DNA of 18,573 bases from Deltaproteobacteria bacterium (GTDB lineage Bacteria; DRYD01). The translations under genes were made by a program, and so were the position numbers. Where the stretch lies: positions 1 to 18,573 of the forward strand of contig JAPYWL010000019.1 of NCBI GenBank assembly GCA_028276365.1. Reading direction: 5' to 3'. Below, piece after piece: positions 14,964-18,573 of the stretch. How positions within the stretch are numbered: position 1 is the stretch's first letter; every line of letters starts with the position of its first letter. Under the pieces are notes generated by a model. It did not search any database, was not told the origin of the DNA, and saw only the letters and a program-made list of their open reading frames with translations.

Positions 14964-16490
14964 TTATTTAATTTGTTGATATTCAAAATTAACAATTTGT
15001 TTTTTAATTTTATCAAGTTCTATCCCTATTATGTAGATTTTATCATAATTTAAATATTTTTTATAATATTCTTTTTCCAATATTTGCTTTATAGCTTTTC
15101 CTTTTTCTTTTTCATCTTCTAGCACTTTAAATTCTATTATATACACTATACTCTTATTAACTATGATTGTTAAATCTATTCTACCTTTTGAGGTATTGTC
15201 TTCTATTATTACATTAAATCCTGTAGAATATATTAATCCATAAATAGCAGCTTGATATACATACTCATTTTTAAGTATATTATAACTTATTGAATTAATA
15301 AAAATTTCTATTTGCTCTTTTATTTTTTCTATTTCCTCATTTATAATTGCTATTTTTAAATTATATATTCTATCTGTATGATAGCTTTTGGTTATATAGA
15401 ATACTAAATCTCTATTAAACGATTGTCTTACTTCTTTATTTGGATAATCCAGAAGATACATCTCCTCTGATTCTATTTGTTTTACCTCTTTAATTGTTAA
15501 ATACCCTGTTTGAAACATTAATGCTTCTATAGATATATATTCTATATCAAATTTATCCAATATTTCACTTGTATAATATAACTTATTTAAATAAGGAAGC
15601 TCATAGTTTTTAGTTTTTAAAAGTTTAAATAAAAATTCTGTTTTTCCTGTTTCATACCAATAATTCTTAAACTTCTTACTATCTAAATATAACAATATAT
15701 CAAACGGATTATACACCTTTTCTCCCAAAAAATTATATCCATTATACCAGTCTTTAATTTCATCTAAATTTAGATCTTTTAAATAATCTTTAAAATAAAT
15801 TTCTAATTCTTGTTGAGTATATCCACATATATTGCCATATATTTCATTTAGTGAGATATCTTTTAACTGATTTAATCCACTAAATAGCGATACTTTAGCA
15901 AATTTACTCACTCCCGTTACTAATACAAATTTGATATATTCATCTAATCCTTTTAAGACGGAATAAAATCCTTTTAATACTTCTCTTATCATTTCTACTC
16001 CCTCTTTTTTCTCTATATTATCCAATATCGGCTTATCATATTCGTCTATTAATATTACTACCTGCTTCTTTCTTTCCTCATATATCCTCTTTATTAGTAA
16101 TTCAAAATTTCTATTTATTGTATATTCTTGATTATATTCATAATCATATCTTCTTCCAGTTTCTATTATTGTAGCTTTTAATTCCATTTGTAATTCCTCT
16201 TCATTTTTTACTTGGGTTTTGGCAAAATCTATTCTTATTACTGGATAAATTTCTTCCCAATTCCATTTATCGTAAATATATAACTCCTTAAATAACTCTT
16301 TTTTTCCTTCAAAGAGATATCTAATAGTAGAAATCAATAAAGATTTTCCAAAGCGTCTAGGCCTACTTAAAAAATAATAATTTCCTCCTTCATGTATTAA
16401 CTTGTATATATACTCTGTTTTATCTACATATATATAATTTCCTTCTATTAGTTTTTTAAAATCACTTATTCCTATCCCTAATTTCTTCAT
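14964..16490 (-). CDS. AAA-ATPase / PD-(D/E)XK nuclease-family protein, copy B
   Basis: A 508-residue paralog of copy A, in the opposite orientation and about 9.2 kb away. It has the same architecture: P-loop SRPRRFGKS at about 42-50, Walker B-like VILIDEYDKP, and C-terminal GRID followed by EFK for the PD-(D/E)XK fold. The N-terminal half and the last 80 residues are very similar to copy A, but about residues 270-420 have diverged strongly. At the nucleotide level 16105-16271 matches 4421-4587 with about five differences in 167 bases. Similarity continues some 25-30 bases beyond the stop codon. GAGGTG lies about 12 bases before the ATG. The acidic partner gene and the CRISPR array next to copy A have no counterpart here. 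Cellular role unknown. Confidence 0.92.
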   Translation of the reverse strand: MKKLGIGISDFKKLIEGNYIYVDKTEYIYKLIHEGGNYYFLSRPRRFGKSLLISTIRYLFEGKKELFKELYIYDKWNWEEIYPVIRIDFAKTQVKNEEELQMELKATIIETGRRYDYEYNQEYTINRNFELLIKRIYEERKKQVVILIDEYDKPILDNIEKKEGVEMIREVLKGFYSVLKGLDEYIKFVLVTGVSKFAKVSLFSGLNQLKDISLNEIYGNICGYTQQELEIYFKDYLKDLNLDEIKDWYNGYNFLGEKVYNPFDILLYLDSKKFKNYWYETGKTEFLFKLLKTKNYELPYLNKLYYTSEILDKFDIEYISIEALMFQTGYLTIKEVKQIESEEMYLLDYPNKEVRQSFNRDLVFYITKSYHTDRIYNLKIAIINEEIEKIKEQIEIFINSISYNILKNEYVYQAAIYGLIYSTGFNVIIEDNTSKGRIDLTIIVNKSIVYIIEFKVLEDEKEKGKAIKQILEKEYYKKYLNYDKIYIIGIELDKIKKQIVNFEYQQIK

Positions 16491-16622
16491 TCCTCTTACA
16501 CCTCTATTTTATTTAAATTTAGAAATAACTTTCTCATTTTAGTATTATATTTTTTTTCCTTATCTTCCTATACGACATTAAGAGGTTTTATAAATCTTAA
16601 AGTAGAAATAAATAAAAGAGAT

Positions 16623-17288
16623 ATGATGAAAAATTTAAGCTCCTTAAAAAGTTTAAATTTAAGATTTTTATTTTTTTTATTTTTAGTTTTTATTTTTATA
16701 AACAATTATGCTGAATCCCAAAATTCAAATCAATATTCTAATCAAAGCTCAATAGATTATAAAGATTTATATAAAAAAGTGTATAAAACTTTAGAATATG
16801 AAAAAGCTAAGTATGGAGATTTAAATAATTATGTTGATTTAACTTATGAATATGAAGGGATAAGTTTAAGTTTTAGATTGTATATGAGGGAAGAAGAAAA
16901 AAGTTTGTATATAAAAAATTTATCTGAAACTTGGGAAAATAACATAATAAGAGTATCAAAAGGAGTAAAAGAATATTGGGGTTATGTATTTAGATATGCA
17001 CTATTTATTATATATAAAAAACAAGGGAATATCTACTGGAAGATTTATTCAACAGATAAAGGGCAGGAATTATTTGGAGGCTTCTTAAGTAGTGAAAATG
17101 TATTAGAAAAAGAGTTAAGGGATGTATATTTTGCTCCTTATAAAAAAGGAGCTTTCACTTCTTTAGTTTTCTTTGATTCACTTAATAAAATGTATTATCA
17201 AATTTATTATATAGACATTTGGGGAAGGCACGACTTAGTTTATAAATCCAATATATCCGATAATCCCTATGATACAGGAAATAAATGA
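16623..17288 (+). CDS. Exported protein of unknown function, overlapping the TgpA-like gene
   Basis: A 221-residue protein. After a basic N terminus, residues about 14-28 are strongly hydrophobic (FLFFLFLVFIFINN), followed by AES, giving a plausible signal peptide cleaved near residue 31. The mature part is rich in Tyr, Lys, Glu and Asn with alternating patterns that suggest beta structure (for example VDLTYEYEGISLSFRLYM and SLVFFDSLNKMYYQIYYIDI). I do not recognise a family. There are two candidate starts, ATG at 16623 and 16626; neither has a strong ribosome binding site, with only AAAGAG upstream. Its last 20 bases overlap the start of the next gene, so the two are probably translated together and may act on the same extracytoplasmic target. 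Confidence 0.8.
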   Translation: MMKNLSSLKSLNLRFLFFLFLVFIFINNYAESQNSNQYSNQSSIDYKDLYKKVYKTLEYEKAKYGDLNNYVDLTYEYEGISLSFRLYMREEEKSLYIKNLSETWENNIIRVSKGVKEYWGYVFRYALFIIYKKQGNIYWKIYSTDKGQELFGGFLSSENVLEKELRDVYFAPYKKGAFTSLVFFDSLNKMYYQIYYIDIWGRHDLVYKSNISDNPYDTGNK

Positions 17289-18573
17289 TTTAAAAATAAA
17301 TAGATTCTCTTTTTTTAATAGTAAGTTAGATATTGAAAATCAAATAGAAGAATCCGTTTTAGTTAGATTCTCAGTTTATTTAGTTTGTCTATATACCATA
17401 ATATCTTATGGTTTTTTAATATATAATGAATTAAATGAACCAGTATTTTTAGTTAATTCATTTATATATCTGTTTTTCATAACAGTAGGATATATATGGA
17501 GTTACTTTTATAGAAAAAGTAAACAATATTTTTTAAAGTTTTTATTAGCTTTATTAATGGTAATATTTATGTTTAATTTCTTTAAAGATCTATCATCAAA
17601 TTTATATGACCCAAGAATCCCATTAGCTAACTTACTAATTACATTATTAGTAATTCATAGTTATGATTTACCAAGAAAAAGAGATCTATTATATTCTTTA
17701 TTATCATCTATTATTGTATTTATAAGCCTATCAGTTATAAGTACTAATCCAATATTTATTATCCTCGTTTTAGGGATAACTGTATTAACTTTTATTTCAA
17801 TAAATTCAATTAATTTAAATATCAAAGATATTCAGAAATTTTTATTTAATTTTAATATTAATACGGTATTAGGGGTTATATTTTTTTTAGCTTCGTTATT
17901 ATTTTATTTTATATTACCTAAACCCCAAGCTGGATATTACTTTAAAACAGTTTTAGCACCCAAAGATTTACCACAAAAAGAAAATAAAAATTTATTTGAA
18001 AAAAAAGAAGAATCTAATAAACTAAATAATCAAATACTAAATAAAGAATACACATATAAAGCTTTCAAAGGAGAAGTAGATCTAAATAATAGAGGATTAT
18101 TACCACATATACTTTTAATGAAAGTTAAATCCCCTGTTCTAACATATATAAAAGGGGTACATTATAGTTATTATGATGGAAAAAAATGGAAATACGCAGA
18201 AAATAAAGAATCTTACATAACTTCTTATGAAAATTCAATTTTTGATATAGAAGCTTCTAATGATATCTATTTAGTTAGTAATTACAATGAAATAACTGTA
18301 TATTTTATTATCCAAGAAGATATGCCAGATATATTATATCATATACCTATTCCATCTCAAGTTTATATTCCAAGTGAAAATCTCTTAACTAAAGATTATA
18401 ATTTCTTTAATGATTATCCATTAGTTAAAGGTATAACTTACACCGTTATCTCCAAACTTCCTAAAATTGATTATAATGTTTTAAATAATTTTACAATTAA
18501 AGAATATCAAGATTTTTTAAATTATATATACCAAAAAAATAAGAAAGAATTATATAAAAATTTACAGATTCCA
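17269..18573 (+). CDS. TgpA-like membrane protein, transglutaminase family (partial)
   Basis: An open frame of 435 codons starting at ATG 17269 and running off the window end with no stop. The first 220 residues hold several hydrophobic segments, about 6-7 membrane spans. The signature of the TgpA N-terminal domain (DUF3488) is present: YDPRIPLANLL at about 113-123 and HSYDLPRKRDL at 130-140, followed by LPKPQAGYYF, the family's exit from the last helix of this set. The region from about 225 onward is extracytoplasmic and includes YSYYDGKKWKY. In this family it leads into a transglutaminase-like cysteine-protease fold, whose Cys-His-Asp residues would lie beyond the window. There is no ribosome binding site, and the start sits inside the preceding gene, which indicates translational coupling. 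Confidence 0.88.
   Translation, partial: MIQEINDLKINRFSFFNSKLDIENQIEESVLVRFSVYLVCLYTIISYGFLIYNELNEPVFLVNSFIYLFFITVGYIWSYFYRKSKQYFLKFLLALLMVIFMFNFFKDLSSNLYDPRIPLANLLITLLVIHSYDLPRKRDLLYSLLSSIIVFISLSVISTNPIFIILVLGITVLTFISINSINLNIKDIQKFLFNFNINTVLGVIFFLASLLFYFILPKPQAGYYFKTVLAPKDLPQKENKNLFEKKEESNKLNNQILNKEYTYKAFKGEVDLNNRGLLPHILLMKVKSPVLTYIKGVHYSYYDGKKWKYAENKESYITSYENSIFDIEASNDIYLVSNYNEITVYFIIQEDMPDILYHIPIPSQVYIPSENLLTKDYNFFNDYPLVKGITYTVISKLPKIDYNVLNNFTIKEYQDFLNYIYQKNKKELYKNLQIP

Overview
The window comes from a very AT-rich bacterial chromosome; by eye, well under 30% GC. It carries housekeeping genes (tRNA-Ala, urocanate hydratase, a branched-chain aminotransferase, porphobilinogen synthase) mixed with fast-evolving proteins rich in Asn, Lys and Ile, a small CRISPR array and a duplicated ATPase/nuclease gene. 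Several genes have clear GGAGG-type ribosome binding sites, and several of the most AT-rich ones have none. A lipoprotein, exported proteins and a TgpA-like membrane protein are present, but the species or phylum cannot be fixed from this sequence.

Layout. 1-1838 (+): tRNA-Ala(GGC), an Asn-rich exported protein and a membrane-anchored protein of unknown function. 1871-3511 (-): urocanase HutU, alone here without other hut genes. 3674-5731 (+): a small acidic helical protein, then the first AAA-ATPase/PD-(D/E)XK protein (copy A). 5811-6166: a six-repeat CRISPR array, decayed toward its right end and touching the ilvE stop codon. 6166-10280 (-): ilvE, an orphan CRISPR-type repeat touching the hemB stop, hemB, and a 614-residue unknown protein. 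10349-10440: a 92-bp relic of the MFS transporter gene that lies intact 3 kb further on. 10546-12980 (+): a membrane-anchored protein and a protein with the eight-cysteine zinc-site layout of PriA but no recognisable helicase motifs. 13045-14319 (-): the intact MFS transporter. 14507-14809 (-): a short lipoprotein with a Gly-Ser linker and a single delta-60-type beta-propeller unit, followed by an intrinsic terminator. 14964-16490 (-): copy B of the ATPase/nuclease. 16623-18573 (+): an exported protein overlapping the start of a TgpA-like (DUF3488) transglutaminase-family membrane protein that runs off the end.

How the parts relate. The minus-strand run (614-aa protein, hemB, ilvE) may be co-transcribed, at least for the first two. 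The two ATPase copies are inverted relative to each other, about 9 kb apart, and share one tract at about 97% nucleotide identity while other parts have diverged strongly. This suggests gene conversion and makes the interval a candidate for inversion. No cas genes, integrase or transposase lie in the window. The least conventional signals are the CRISPR-type repeats sitting exactly at the 3' ends of ilvE and hemB, the PriA-like protein without motor motifs, the transporter relic, and a urocanase with Ser where the family's active-site Cys is expected.
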